Positions 44,826 through 53,433 of a stretch of DNA of 64,000 nt are shown here, in pieces. Position 1 is the first letter of the stretch. Each line of letters begins with the position of its first letter. The notes beneath the pieces were generated by a model. The model made no database searches, had not been told where the DNA came from, and was given only the letters and a program-made list of their open reading frames with translations. Source of the DNA: Adhaeribacter aquaticus DSM 16391. GTDB lineage: Bacteria; Bacteroidota; Bacteroidia; Cytophagales; Hymenobacteraceae. The position numbers and the translations under genes are program-made. The DNA lies in contig NZ_KI421517.1 in assembly GCF_000473365.1 (NCBI RefSeq), forward strand, positions 1,385,363 through 1,449,362, given 5' to 3'.

Positions 44826-45791
44826 TTATTTCTTCCGGTTCTTACGCTCCATTACTTTTTTCACCGCCATGATAATATGATCATCATCCAGACCATACTT
44901 TTTCATTAACTGTTCTGGCGTACCACTTTCGCCAAAGCTATCGTTTACAGCCACATATTCCATTGGCACCGGATTGTGTTTAATCAGTACCTGTGCAATG
45001 CTGTCGCCTAAGCCGCCTAAGCGATTGTGTTCTTCGGCACTTACAACGCAACCAGTTTTAGCTACCGAAGCCAAAATAGCTTCTTCGTCTAAAGGTTTGA
45101 TAGTATGAATATTGATGATCTCTGCGTTAATGCCGATTTCGGCTAATTTTTCGCCAGCTTTTATAGCTTCCCAAACCAAATGGCCGGTTGCTACAATGGT
45201 TACATCGGTACCTTCGTTTACCATCCAGGCTTTGCCAATTTCAAACTTTTGATCCGGATCAGTAAATACCGGGATTACCGGCCGACCAAAACGTAAGTAA
45301 ACGGGACCTTCGTATTCGGCAATAGCAATGGTAGCGGCTTTGGTTTGGTTAAAATCGCAGGTATTAATAACGGTCATGCCTGGCAACATTTTCATTAAAC
45401 CAATGTCTTCTAAAATCTGGTGCGTTGCACCATCTTCACCCAGCGTTAAACCTGCGTGGGAAGCACATATTTTTACGTTCTTATCGGAGTACGCAATAGA
45501 CTGACGAATCTGGTCGTAAACCCGGCCCGTAGCAAAATTGGCAAAAGTACCGGTAAACGGAATTTTACCACCAATGGTCATACCTGCGGCAATGCCCATC
45601 ATGTTGGCTTCGGCAATACCAACCTGCACAAAGCGCTCCGGAAACTCTTTAATGAACGCATCCATTTTAAGCGAGCCTACTAAATCGGCACAAAGCGCTA
45701 CTACATTTTCATTTCTACGGCCAGCCTCTAATAAGCCAGCGCCAAAGCCAGAGCGGGTGTCTTTCTTCTCGGTATAAGTATATTTCTTCAT
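44826..45791 (-). CDS. Transketolase, C-terminal subunit
   Basis: The 321-residue product is the pyrimidine-binding and C-terminal half of transketolase: QVGIAEANMMGIAAG with the catalytic Glu (about 56-70), ICASHAGLTLGEDGATHQ, and SAEEHNRLGGLGDSIAQVL. The other half is encoded by the gene just upstream. Such split transketolases are common in Bacteroidota and archaea. Together they move two-carbon units between pentose phosphates, using thiamine diphosphate. Confidence 0.94.
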   Translation of the reverse strand: MKKYTYTEKKDTRSGFGAGLLEAGRRNENVVALCADLVGSLKMDAFIKEFPERFVQVGIAEANMMGIAAGMTIGGKIPFTGTFANFATGRVYDQIRQSIAYSDKNVKICASHAGLTLGEDGATHQILEDIGLMKMLPGMTVINTCDFNQTKAATIAIAEYEGPVYLRFGRPVIPVFTDPDQKFEIGKAWMVNEGTDVTIVATGHLVWEAIKAGEKLAEIGINAEIINIHTIKPLDEEAILASVAKTGCVVSAEEHNRLGGLGDSIAQVLIKHNPVPMEYVAVNDSFGESGTPEQLMKKYGLDDDHIIMAVKKVMERKNRKK

Positions 45792-45835
45792 TTTCGATTT
45801 CTTAACAAGTGAATTAAACTTCCAGGTACTGTTGC

Positions 45836-46678
45836 CTAGTAATCCTGATGATTAGTTGTTGCTAACTGGTTTAAAGCAGCATATAACTGATCGTCGTTTG
45901 GAGCTGTGCCATGCCATTTATGGGTACCCATCATAAAGTCAACGCCGTGACCCATGTTAGTTTGCATCAATATCATGATTGGCTTGCCCTGGAACGCTCT
46001 GGATTTTGCTAATTCTAAAGTTTTGATAACATCAGCTAAATCGTTCCCATTCATTTTTAGAACATCCCAGCCAAACGCTTCCCACTTAGCTTCTAAATTA
46101 CCCAAAGATAACACTACATCGGTAGGACCGTCAATCTGCTGACCGTTCACATCAATAGTTGAAATCAAATTATCAACTTTGTTGTGTGGTGCAAACATAG
46201 CCGCTTCCCAAATCTGACCCTCTTGTAATTCACCGTCACCGTGTAGGGTAAATACTAAGCCATTGTCTTTATTCAATTTTTTAGTAAGAGCCGCACCAAT
46301 AGCTACTGATAAGCCCTGGCCCAAAGAACCAGAAGCAATGCGTACACCTGGTAAATGTTCGTGGGTAGTAGGGTGTCCCTGTAAACGGGAATCCAGTTTA
46401 CGGAAGGTTTTTAGTTCATCTACCGGGAAGTAACCGGAACGAGCCAACACACTGTACCATACCGGCGAAATGTGACCATTTGATAAAAAGAAAAGATCTT
46501 CGCCTTCACCGTGCATGTTAAAGTCCGGGTTGTGCTTCATTACTTTAAAGTAAAGCGCTACCAGAAGATCGGTACAGCCCAAAGACCCCCCTGGGTGGCC
46601 TGACTGACATTGGTGTACCATCCGCACTATATCACGGCGGACCTGTTTTGCTATGTGTTCTAATTCGTCTAATTCCAT
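45836..46678 (-). CDS. Transketolase, N-terminal subunit
   Basis: The 280-residue product is the diphosphate-binding half of transketolase: CQSGHPGGSLGCTDLLVAL (about 22-40), FLSNGHISPVWY, GSLGQGLSVAIGAAL and the thiamine-diphosphate motif LHGDGELQEGQIWEAAM (about 144-160). It is 44 bases upstream of the C-half. The two polypeptides must assemble into one enzyme. Confidence 0.94.
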   Translation of the reverse strand: MELDELEHIAKQVRRDIVRMVHQCQSGHPGGSLGCTDLLVALYFKVMKHNPDFNMHGEGEDLFFLSNGHISPVWYSVLARSGYFPVDELKTFRKLDSRLQGHPTTHEHLPGVRIASGSLGQGLSVAIGAALTKKLNKDNGLVFTLHGDGELQEGQIWEAAMFAPHNKVDNLISTIDVNGQQIDGPTDVVLSLGNLEAKWEAFGWDVLKMNGNDLADVIKTLELAKSRAFQGKPIMILMQTNMGHGVDFMMGTHKWHGTAPNDDQLYAALNQLATTNHQDY

Positions 46679-46708
46679 TTTATAATATTTTAAATTTTTG
46701 TTTTTAAT

Positions 46709-47380
46709 TTATTGTCCAGCAACTGCCGTTTTCATTTTTTCGGCATCCTGTAAAAATTTCTTTAAGCCGCTATCGGTTAAAGGATGGTTTAATAATGCTA
46801 CAATTGGCTCTAGCGGGCAGGTACAAACATCAGCACCAATTTCGGCACATTTAATAATGTGCATTGGATTCCGGATGGAGGCTGCTAAAATTTGCGTCTG
46901 ATAATTTTGTACATCATAAATATGAACTAGTTGTTCTATTAGCTGTAATCCATCCCAGCTAATATCATCTACCCGGCCAATAAAGGGCGATACGTAGGTA
47001 GCACCAGCTTTAGCCGCTAAAATAGCCTGTCCGGCTGAGAAAACCAATGTGCAGTTAGTACGAATACCGTTATCGGTAAACCATTTTATTGCTTTTACCC
47101 CATCTTTTATCATTGGCACTTTAACCACAATGTTTGGATGAATGGCCGCTAATTTCTGGCCTTCTTCCACCATGCCCTTAAAATCCGTTGATAGTACCTC
47201 GGCGCTTATATCACCATCCACTATCTCGCAGATAGCTTTATAATGGTCTAAAGTTGCTTTTTCGCCTGTAATGCCTTCTTTAGCCATTAAAGATGGGTTC
47301 GTAGTAACGCCATCCAGAATACCTAATTCGTTTGCTTCTCTAATTTGCGCCAGGTTGGCTGTGTCGATAAAAAATTTCAT
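46709..47380 (-). CDS. Transaldolase / fructose-6-phosphate aldolase family
   Basis: The 223-residue product belongs to the short transaldolase group (TalC/FSA type, about 220 residues). MKFFIDTANLAQIREANELG opens it; the Schiff-base Lys is in VVKVPMIKDG (about 85), and TNCTLVFSAGQAILAAKAGA follows. Whether it is a true transaldolase or an aldolase cannot be told by sequence alone; the transketolase genes downstream favour transaldolase. It is first in the operon, with a -7 element and a palindrome upstream. Confidence 0.93.
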   Translation of the reverse strand: MKFFIDTANLAQIREANELGILDGVTTNPSLMAKEGITGEKATLDHYKAICEIVDGDISAEVLSTDFKGMVEEGQKLAAIHPNIVVKVPMIKDGVKAIKWFTDNGIRTNCTLVFSAGQAILAAKAGATYVSPFIGRVDDISWDGLQLIEQLVHIYDVQNYQTQILAASIRNPMHIIKCAEIGADVCTCPLEPIVALLNHPLTDSGLKKFLQDAEKMKTAVAGQ

Positions 47381-47415
47381 AAAAGCTTGACTTGCTATTT
47401 AATAGTTAACGGTCG

Positions 47416-47443
47416 CAAAGGTAATTGTATTTATTACAATTAC
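47416..47443 (-). promoter_or_regulatory. Promoter -7 element with overlapping operator palindrome
   Basis: On the minus strand TACCTTTG (complement of 47416-47423) is a perfect -7 element for the transaldolase operon. It overlaps a perfect inverted repeat with 9-bp arms, GTAATTGTA (47421-47429) and TACAATTAC (47435-47443), spacer 5. A repressor bound there would block the promoter. No such palindrome is seen before araB. Confidence 0.65.
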
Positions 47444-47871
47444 TAGGTCCTGTTAAAATATTAATCTAAAATTTACGCCTGCTAAAATCCGGACAAAGGT
47501 AAGGATATATGTTTCAGGAAAAATGATTTAGGAAGAGGAAAAACAAAGGAAGTAAGCAATTTTCTAATAACGTTCATGTAGCAATTGATTTTATACGAAC
47601 CTAGTGTAACTGTTGGTTAAACCATTGATAATGCTATACTTGGGAGTTTAGGTTTTGTTCTAACTTATTTTCTTTTTATCTCTAAAAAGCTTAGAGGACT
47701 ACTTAAGCGAAAAGGAGGGTATTTTCAGTTTATTTAGTTAACCGGGCAATTGTATCAGGAGGGAATTGGAGCAATTTATTAAGGGCAGTAATTCAGGTGC
47801 AATTAAACTTAAATTTAACCTAAAATAGATATTACCTGAACGACGCAGTTTTGGTGATAAGTCTGGCCCTA
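47444..47871. other. Gene-free stretch
   Basis: These 428 bases lie between the transaldolase operon promoter and the end of egtD. I see no gene, terminator or repeat in them. Confidence 0.5.
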
Positions 47872-48813
47872 TTACCGCTGCCATATAACGTCTGTAAACC
47901 AGTGTTTGCTATCGTAAAATTGCGCTATTGGCGTAAAACCAGTTATATGAGCTATATTCTCAATTTCCTCCGGGCTGTATTTATGGGAAACTTCCATAAA
48001 AATTGGTTCATTCGCTGCCAGCTGAATAACGTCTTTTGTTTTGGATAGAGTAATTTGTTGATCTTTTAAACTTATTAAATAACTTTTACAGGAACCTGTT
48101 TCCGGATCGTAGGTTGGATAATGATCAAAGTTAGCTAAGTTAAAATCAGCTCCTAGTTCGCGGTTTATACGGTTCAATAAGTTTAAATTGAAATTCCGGG
48201 TAAAACCTTGCCTATCGTTATAAGCACTTAAGATAGTTTGGGGATGTTTTTTAAGATCTACACCCATTACTAAAATATCACCGGGCAACAGCATTTGATA
48301 TAAGTGCCGGCAAAATTCAAGGCACTTCTCCGGAAACATATTTCCAATGTTAGATCCTAAAAACAGCACTACTTTATTTTTTTTCGAAAGCTGATTAGCC
48401 TTTTCCAACATGTCAAAATATTCGCCATTTAATCCTGTTACCAATAGGCCCGGAATGGCTGAAGGAAGTTCAGTTTCTAAAAGCGCAATAACATGCTGTG
48501 AAATATCAATCGGATAATAGGTGAACGCAGTAGTGGTGTTAACTAAATGCTTTAAAAGGTAAGAAGTTTTGGAAGCATCGCCGGCCCCTAACTCCACTAA
48601 GTCGTAGGTGTTTAACTGCTCTTTAAAAACCTGAACAAGCGCTTCCGTCTGATGCTGTAAGATTTCGAGTTCACAGTTAGTGAGATAGTACTCCGGTGAG
48701 TGCATAATTTGCTGAAAAATAATATCGCCTTCAGCATCGTAAAAGTATTTTGATGGTAAGTACTTTGGGGTGGCCAGTAAGCCTTGCAGAATGTCCTGGT
48801 AAAATTGATTCAT
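47872..48813 (-). CDS. egtD: L-histidine N-alpha-methyltransferase
   Basis: The 313-residue enzyme makes hercynine (trimethylhistidine) from histidine and three SAM. EgtD features are YFYDAEGDIIFQQIMHSPEY (about 23-42), DLVELGAGDASKT for SAM, VLFLGSNIGNM and the C-terminal IFMEVSHKYSPEEIE, which includes substrate-binding residues. It lies 5 bases after egtB, so the two steps are encoded by one transcript. Confidence 0.94.
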   Translation of the reverse strand: MNQFYQDILQGLLATPKYLPSKYFYDAEGDIIFQQIMHSPEYYLTNCELEILQHQTEALVQVFKEQLNTYDLVELGAGDASKTSYLLKHLVNTTTAFTYYPIDISQHVIALLETELPSAIPGLLVTGLNGEYFDMLEKANQLSKKNKVVLFLGSNIGNMFPEKCLEFCRHLYQMLLPGDILVMGVDLKKHPQTILSAYNDRQGFTRNFNLNLLNRINRELGADFNLANFDHYPTYDPETGSCKSYLISLKDQQITLSKTKDVIQLAANEPIFMEVSHKYSPEEIENIAHITGFTPIAQFYDSKHWFTDVIWQR

Positions 48814-48818
48814 ACGTT

Positions 48819-50006
48819 TTATTTAGCCAATCTAATTCCGGTTAATTGCCATTGCATAACAGGCTGAAAGAAATTACGATAGGTCAGGCGGGAATGATTA
48901 GGTGGTGTAAAGTCAGATGCTCCGCGCAGTACCATTTGGTTTATCATAAATTTGCCATTATACTCGCCTAAAGCGCCGGGAGCTTTTATGTAGTTAGGGT
49001 AAGGCAAATAGGCACTTTCGGTCCATTCCCAGCGTTGGCCCCAGTTAAGTTTAGGCGCGGCGGCTTCCCATTCAAATTCTGTTGGCAAGCGCTGCCCCTT
49101 CCAAGCGGCAAAAGCAGCTGCTTCGTACCAGGATACGTGCGTTACCGGTTCGGTCGGGTTAATTTTCTCCAGCCCTCTTAAAGTATAGTGATGCCATTCT
49201 TTATTAATTTTGTGCCAGTATAATGGCGCTTCCTGTTGGTTATTTTTTACCCATTCCCAACCATCAGCATGCCAGTATTTGTGGTCTTTATAGCCGCCTG
49301 CCTCCATAAATTCTAAATATGCTGCTGTGCTTACCAGTTGGGTGCATAACTCATATGCGCCTAAATAAACTTGGTGGCGGCCTTTCTCATTATCAAAGTA
49401 AAAAGCATTGCCTTTATACCCGATTTCGTACAAGTCTGCCGGCATTTTAATATAGCTTTCTTGGTTTAAAGATGCTTCGGCAGTTGGGTAGCTGTGATTA
49501 TAAGGAGGCAGAAGCGGGTTATGGCCCAGAATATATTTAATATCAGTTAATAAAAGTTCCTGGTGCTGTTCTTCATGGTTCAGGCCCAGCGTTACCAGTT
49601 CTTCTATTTCTTTTGGTAAATGAGGGTAAGACAGCAACAAAGCCATGGCTTCATCTACGTGGTGCCGGTACTGGTAAATATCCGTTACCGTAGGGCGACT
49701 TAAATTTCCGCGGTCGGTACGTACCACGCGTGCTCCTACGGCTTCGTAATAGCTGTTAAAAACAAAGTTATATTGGGGATTAAATTCTTCGTATTCGGGT
49801 AAGTGCGGTTTTAAAATAAAGGTTTCAAAAAACCAGGTAGTATGTCCTAAATGCCACTTCGGCGGACTTACAAATTCTACTGGCTGCACCACATAATCTT
49901 CTGTTTCCAGGGGAGCACAAATACTAACAGTTCTTTTCCGGGTTTGCGCATATTGTGCCAGGTAAGTTGGGGGAGCAACTGGCTGCGTGGACGTATTGGA
50001 ATTCAT
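48819..50006 (-). CDS. egtB: Ergothioneine biosynthesis protein EgtB (iron-dependent sulfoxide synthase)
   Basis: The 395-residue enzyme joins a thiol to hercynine using O2 and non-heme iron. The N-terminal DinB_2 domain has the iron ligands: H in PPKWHLGHTTWFFETF (about 51) and the pair in LNHEEQHQELL (HxxxHxE, about 142-148). The C-terminal FGE-sulfatase domain (about 200-395) includes VTHVSWYEAAAFAAWKGQRL, PTEFEWEAAA and RLTYRNFF. egtA, egtC and egtE are not in the window. The missing egtC suggests an EgtB that uses cysteine rather than gamma-glutamylcysteine (inference). Confidence 0.92.
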   Translation of the reverse strand: MNSNTSTQPVAPPTYLAQYAQTRKRTVSICAPLETEDYVVQPVEFVSPPKWHLGHTTWFFETFILKPHLPEYEEFNPQYNFVFNSYYEAVGARVVRTDRGNLSRPTVTDIYQYRHHVDEAMALLLSYPHLPKEIEELVTLGLNHEEQHQELLLTDIKYILGHNPLLPPYNHSYPTAEASLNQESYIKMPADLYEIGYKGNAFYFDNEKGRHQVYLGAYELCTQLVSTAAYLEFMEAGGYKDHKYWHADGWEWVKNNQQEAPLYWHKINKEWHHYTLRGLEKINPTEPVTHVSWYEAAAFAAWKGQRLPTEFEWEAAAPKLNWGQRWEWTESAYLPYPNYIKAPGALGEYNGKFMINQMVLRGASDFTPPNHSRLTYRNFFQPVMQWQLTGIRLAK

Positions 50007-50336
50007 GTTATGGGTAACAAATTACTTTGGTTTAGTAGCAAAATGGTAGTACGGGTAAAAAGCAGAACAGGAAGTAATAAACCTGATAAAAGAACAATAC
50101 AGCTTTATTATTCCCTTACAAACGCTATATTCAAATAGCATTATAACCTTTTTCCCCCAGGCTCGGCAGAAATAAATACAGAGTGTTTTGCTTATGATAA
50201 GGTATGTTCCTATGCCGCGTTGAAAAGTAGGTGGGAACCTAAAAGTATATTTTTATGACCGATTAGGCTCTGGAATGGCTACGTACCTGCCAGCGGAACA
50301 GCACGCACTATGTCAGGTGTGACCTTTAACTTTAAA
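50007..50336. other. Gene-free stretch
   Basis: These 330 bases between egtB and the cupin gene contain no gene I can support. The promoter of egtBD should lie here, but no clean TAnnTTTG element is seen. Confidence 0.45.
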
Positions 50337-50681
50337 TTATAGATAATTGGTAGTCATTCCTTTTTCACCTCCCGACGGGCCGTAAAATAATACCCAGGTG
50401 CTGAAATCGGCGGTAAAGTTTATGAATTTATGGTAAGCCCCGGCCGGAACAAATAAAAAGTCACCGGCTTTAACCTCTGTAATTTCGCCTTCCAGAATAA
50501 ACTGCCCACTTCCTGCGGCAATTACATATACTTCGTCCCGCTCGTGCGGATTCTGGTTATCTACTTTGTCGGGTTTATATAATTCTACCGAAAGAGTACC
50601 GTGTTCAAAAAGCACCTTGAAAGGCTTTTCTTCTTTTCTTAGTGCGTTTGCTGCGTCCGCAAGAGCTATCTGGTTTAACAT
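50337..50681 (-). CDS. Single-domain cupin protein
   Basis: The 114-residue product has one cupin barrel: NPHERDEVYVIAAGSGQFIL (about 44-63) and GDFLFVPAGAYHKFIN (about 73-88). The first motif has only H and E clearly in place (HERDE), so metal binding may be partial. It lies 25 bases after the metallo-hydrolase gene and is probably co-transcribed. The role is unknown. Confidence 0.82.
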   Translation of the reverse strand: MLNQIALADAANALRKEEKPFKVLFEHGTLSVELYKPDKVDNQNPHERDEVYVIAAGSGQFILEGEITEVKAGDFLFVPAGAYHKFINFTADFSTWVLFYGPSGGEKGMTTNYL

Positions 50682-50706
50682 ACAGTTAGTATCCTTTATA
50701 AACCTC

Positions 50707-51732
50707 TTATAACTGCCACCACGTACGTGTGGCGGTAGAATCTCCTAAAACATAAGTTTCGCCAATGGCAGGTGTGGCTACTGGTAAGTTATGTGGGGCC
50801 GCTGCCGCTAAAACCCGGGTAATCGGTTCGTCCCAGGGGTGATACGCTAAGGCAAACTTACCCCAGTGGATAGGCCATAAAACCTCTGTTTGCAAATCTA
50901 AGGCCGCTTGTACGGTTTGTTCCGGCAACATGTGTATGTAAGGCCAATTTATTCCGTACTGACCACATTCCAGCAAAGCCAGGTCAAAAGGACCAAATTT
51001 ATTACCTATTACTTTAAACTGGGCATCATAGCCAGAATCGCCTCCCAAAAATATTTTATAGCCCTGCAGTTCCAGCACATAGGAAGTCCATAACGTATTA
51101 TTTCGGGTAAAACCACGGCCCGAAAAGTGTCTGGCCGGTGTTGCTGTAAGTTTTATATTTTTATTTATCTGGGTATCTTCCCACCAGTCTAATTCTGTAA
51201 TTTTTTCAGGAGCAATGCCCCAGTACTCTAAATGTTCTCCTACACCTAAGGGAACTACGATTTTTTTTACTTTATCCTTTATCTGGCTGATGGTTTCGTA
51301 GTTCAGGTGATCGTAATGGTCGTGGGTAATAATCAGCAGATCAATAGGAGGTAAATCTGCCGGGCTATAAGCTTCCAGGCCGGTAAAGCCTTTTATTATA
51401 AAAGAAAAAGGAGATGCATAGTTTACCAGTACCGGATCGACCAGAATGGAAAAGTTGTAGTGTTTAATAAAATAAGAAGAGTGCCCGAACCAGACAAATG
51501 CTGGAGTATTTGCAGCAATATTCTTTAAATCGGTTTTAATAACAGGCAAAGGCTGACCAGGCTTTACCGTAACAGGTTTATTTATAAAGTCGCGCATCAT
51601 TTTCAGCGGGGACACGCCTTTCAGCATCACCTCGGTTTTTTCTATGTTCTGAAATGTGCCGTCTTGATAATGGGGTGATAGCCTAATCCTTTTTAACCTT
51701 TCTCCCGCAGGAGCCTTGCCAAGTACTTTCAT
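50707..51732 (-). CDS. MBL-fold metallo-hydrolase (UlaG/NAPE-PLD-like)
   Basis: The 341-residue product has the metallo-beta-lactamase metal site LLIITHDHYDHLNYETI (about 138-154), a further His in ATPARHFSGRGF, and later GGDSGYD and WPIHWGKFALAYHPWDEP. An N-terminal region of about 60 residues precedes FVWFGHSSYFIKHYNFSILV, the usual opening of the UlaG/NAPE-PLD group. Members hydrolyse phosphodiesters or lactones; the substrate here is unknown. Confidence 0.88.
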   Translation of the reverse strand: MKVLGKAPAGERLKRIRLSPHYQDGTFQNIEKTEVMLKGVSPLKMMRDFINKPVTVKPGQPLPVIKTDLKNIAANTPAFVWFGHSSYFIKHYNFSILVDPVLVNYASPFSFIIKGFTGLEAYSPADLPPIDLLIITHDHYDHLNYETISQIKDKVKKIVVPLGVGEHLEYWGIAPEKITELDWWEDTQINKNIKLTATPARHFSGRGFTRNNTLWTSYVLELQGYKIFLGGDSGYDAQFKVIGNKFGPFDLALLECGQYGINWPYIHMLPEQTVQAALDLQTEVLWPIHWGKFALAYHPWDEPITRVLAAAAPHNLPVATPAIGETYVLGDSTATRTWWQL

Positions 51733-51873
51733 GTTCTGTTTTCCAGCCGTTCTAAAAATAAGTAACTACTCCAGGATAAAAATGAGTGCTTGTTTTTCTT
51801 ATTTTGGCTAAAGATAAAAAGCTACTTTACAAGATAAAATAATAAATTAAACCCTGCTGCCCTTGCTCAAAAA

Positions 51874-51900
51874 AAGGGCTGCTTTTATAAAGCAGCCCTT
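51874..51900 (-). terminator. Terminator of the minus-strand DinB gene
   Basis: A perfect 12-bp stem (51874-51885 with 51889-51900) with a 3-base loop. On the minus strand it is followed by a run of T and lies 7 bases past the DinB stop. Confidence 0.9.
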
Positions 51901-51907
51901 CGCATTT

Positions 51908-52423
51908 TTAAAAATCAGTTTCGTCGGCGCTGGGGCCGTAACTGCCCGGGATAGGAATATTTAATAACCGCAGGTAAACACCTAGCTGCGCCCGGTGATG
52001 TACAATTTGGCTATAGGACATTCTGATTACTTCATACTTCGTATAGTTACCATAAATCTCTTCACCGTTTCTCAAAATCCAGGTTTCCCAAAACGTTTCT
52101 TCTTTGGCTTGCTCCAATGCTGCTTTACCGGTAGCTAACGAATTTTCAAAATAATCCAGTAAATGAGTTGTATGGTTGATAACTTCAGGCATGTATGGGT
52201 TAGCGGCAAAGTCCAGTTCCTCGGTCGTAAGTGCCATGGCTACCCAAGTTGGTAATTCAGCAATGTGGGTTGCTAACCATCTTATTGTGCCACTTTTTGG
52301 ATGCGGCTGCCAATCAAATTTATCGGCAGGAACCCGAGACAACATTTTGCGGGTGGTTTCGGCTTCCTGTTCCATTTCTTTCAGGAGTAAATCAAACAGG
52401 GTACTTGTCTGAACTTCTAACAT
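51908..52423 (-). CDS. DinB-family protein
   Basis: The product of about 171 residues is a standard DinB four-helix bundle: WQPHPKSGTIRWLATHIAEL with the metal His, and SQIVHHRAQLGVYLRLLNIP with the second pair, then the GSYGPSADE ending typical of Bacteroidota members. ATG 52423 (MLEVQTSTLFDLL) is preferred over an ATG 27 bases upstream. The gene neighbours a WYL regulator upstream on the same strand, and the pair may be functionally linked. Confidence 0.87.
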   Translation of the reverse strand: MLEVQTSTLFDLLLKEMEQEAETTRKMLSRVPADKFDWQPHPKSGTIRWLATHIAELPTWVAMALTTEELDFAANPYMPEVINHTTHLLDYFENSLATGKAALEQAKEETFWETWILRNGEEIYGNYTKYEVIRMSYSQIVHHRAQLGVYLRLLNIPIPGSYGPSADETDF

Positions 52424-52604
52424 AGCTTTAAGTGTTTTGGTATAGCACAAAGAAAGAGGCCCCCACTGACAACCCTATGGCAGCCTGTTTTTAAGTAAAA
52501 AATTTTTTTTAGGATGGTTAATTAAAAGGGCATAAATAACTCAATAGGCCGGGAAAAGCATTTGTTAAAAACCAAGGATGCTAGAAGCAAAACCAGAAAT
52601 AGAC

Positions 52605-53294
52605 TTAATAATTTACCGGCAAGAGTTTCATGTAATCGTTCAGCGGCATGTGGTTTTCTTTCCGGAAGGGCATTCCAGTGGTTTTAACTTCAGCAATGCG
52701 CGATACCCGAAAATCGCGGTATGCCTCCCGGTTATGGCACCAGGCAATTAAGTGCCAGTTTAATGCGTAAAATACCAGGCCAATGGGTTCTACTTCGCGG
52801 TGGCTGTTTTCCTGGTTGTTGTTAGTATATGCAATCCGGATTATTCTTTTAGTTGAAATGGCTTCTTGCAGGAGCGTTAAATATTCGTAGTTATTGTGAA
52901 AGCAAGGGGGCAGCTGTAACCGAATATTATGACTTAAATTTTCCAGTTTTTCTTTCTGTGCCCCTTTTAAAACAGCTTTAATTTTATTTAGGGCATTGGA
53001 GTAATGTGTTTGAATTGATTTATCAGCAAACCCAAAAACCATGGATTCCATCAAGAGCAGGGCATTGGCTTCTTCGGTACTAAACGAAACAGGTTGCAGA
53101 AAATACCCCTGTACTACAAAATATCCTTTGCCAGGCTCAAAGCTTACGGGTATACCTTGTTCTCCTAGGGCTTTAATATCCCGGTAAACGGTCCGGATAC
53201 TAATGGCAAACCGCTCGGAAATGGTTTCGGCAGTTACATATCTTTTAGATTGCAGCAGGGTCAGGATACCAAATAAGCGATCAATACGATTCAT
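52605..53294 (-). CDS. YafY-type HTH/WYL transcriptional regulator
   Basis: The 229-residue product has an N-terminal HTH_11 winged helix (MNRIDRLFGILTLLQSKRYV, then ISIRTVYRDIKALGEQGIPV) and a WYL domain (about 135-229) with RIIRIAYTNN, VEPIGLVFYALNWHLIAWCH and RDFRVSRI. WYL domains sense small ligands or nucleic acids. It lies about 180 bases upstream of the DinB gene on the same strand, a frequent pairing in this phylum. Confidence 0.9.
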   Translation of the reverse strand: MNRIDRLFGILTLLQSKRYVTAETISERFAISIRTVYRDIKALGEQGIPVSFEPGKGYFVVQGYFLQPVSFSTEEANALLLMESMVFGFADKSIQTHYSNALNKIKAVLKGAQKEKLENLSHNIRLQLPPCFHNNYEYLTLLQEAISTKRIIRIAYTNNNQENSHREVEPIGLVFYALNWHLIAWCHNREAYRDFRVSRIAEVKTTGMPFRKENHMPLNDYMKLLPVNY

Positions 53295-53433
53295 GTTACA
53301 ACCAGTTAGAACTTTAGTTTACATCAATTTTAGGTAACTATAAACACTAATTGGAGTAGAATACTGGCTATAAAGAATAACTGAATTGCTTATTAAATAA
53401 GCCTCACGCCAGGGCTAAATATAATAAATAACT

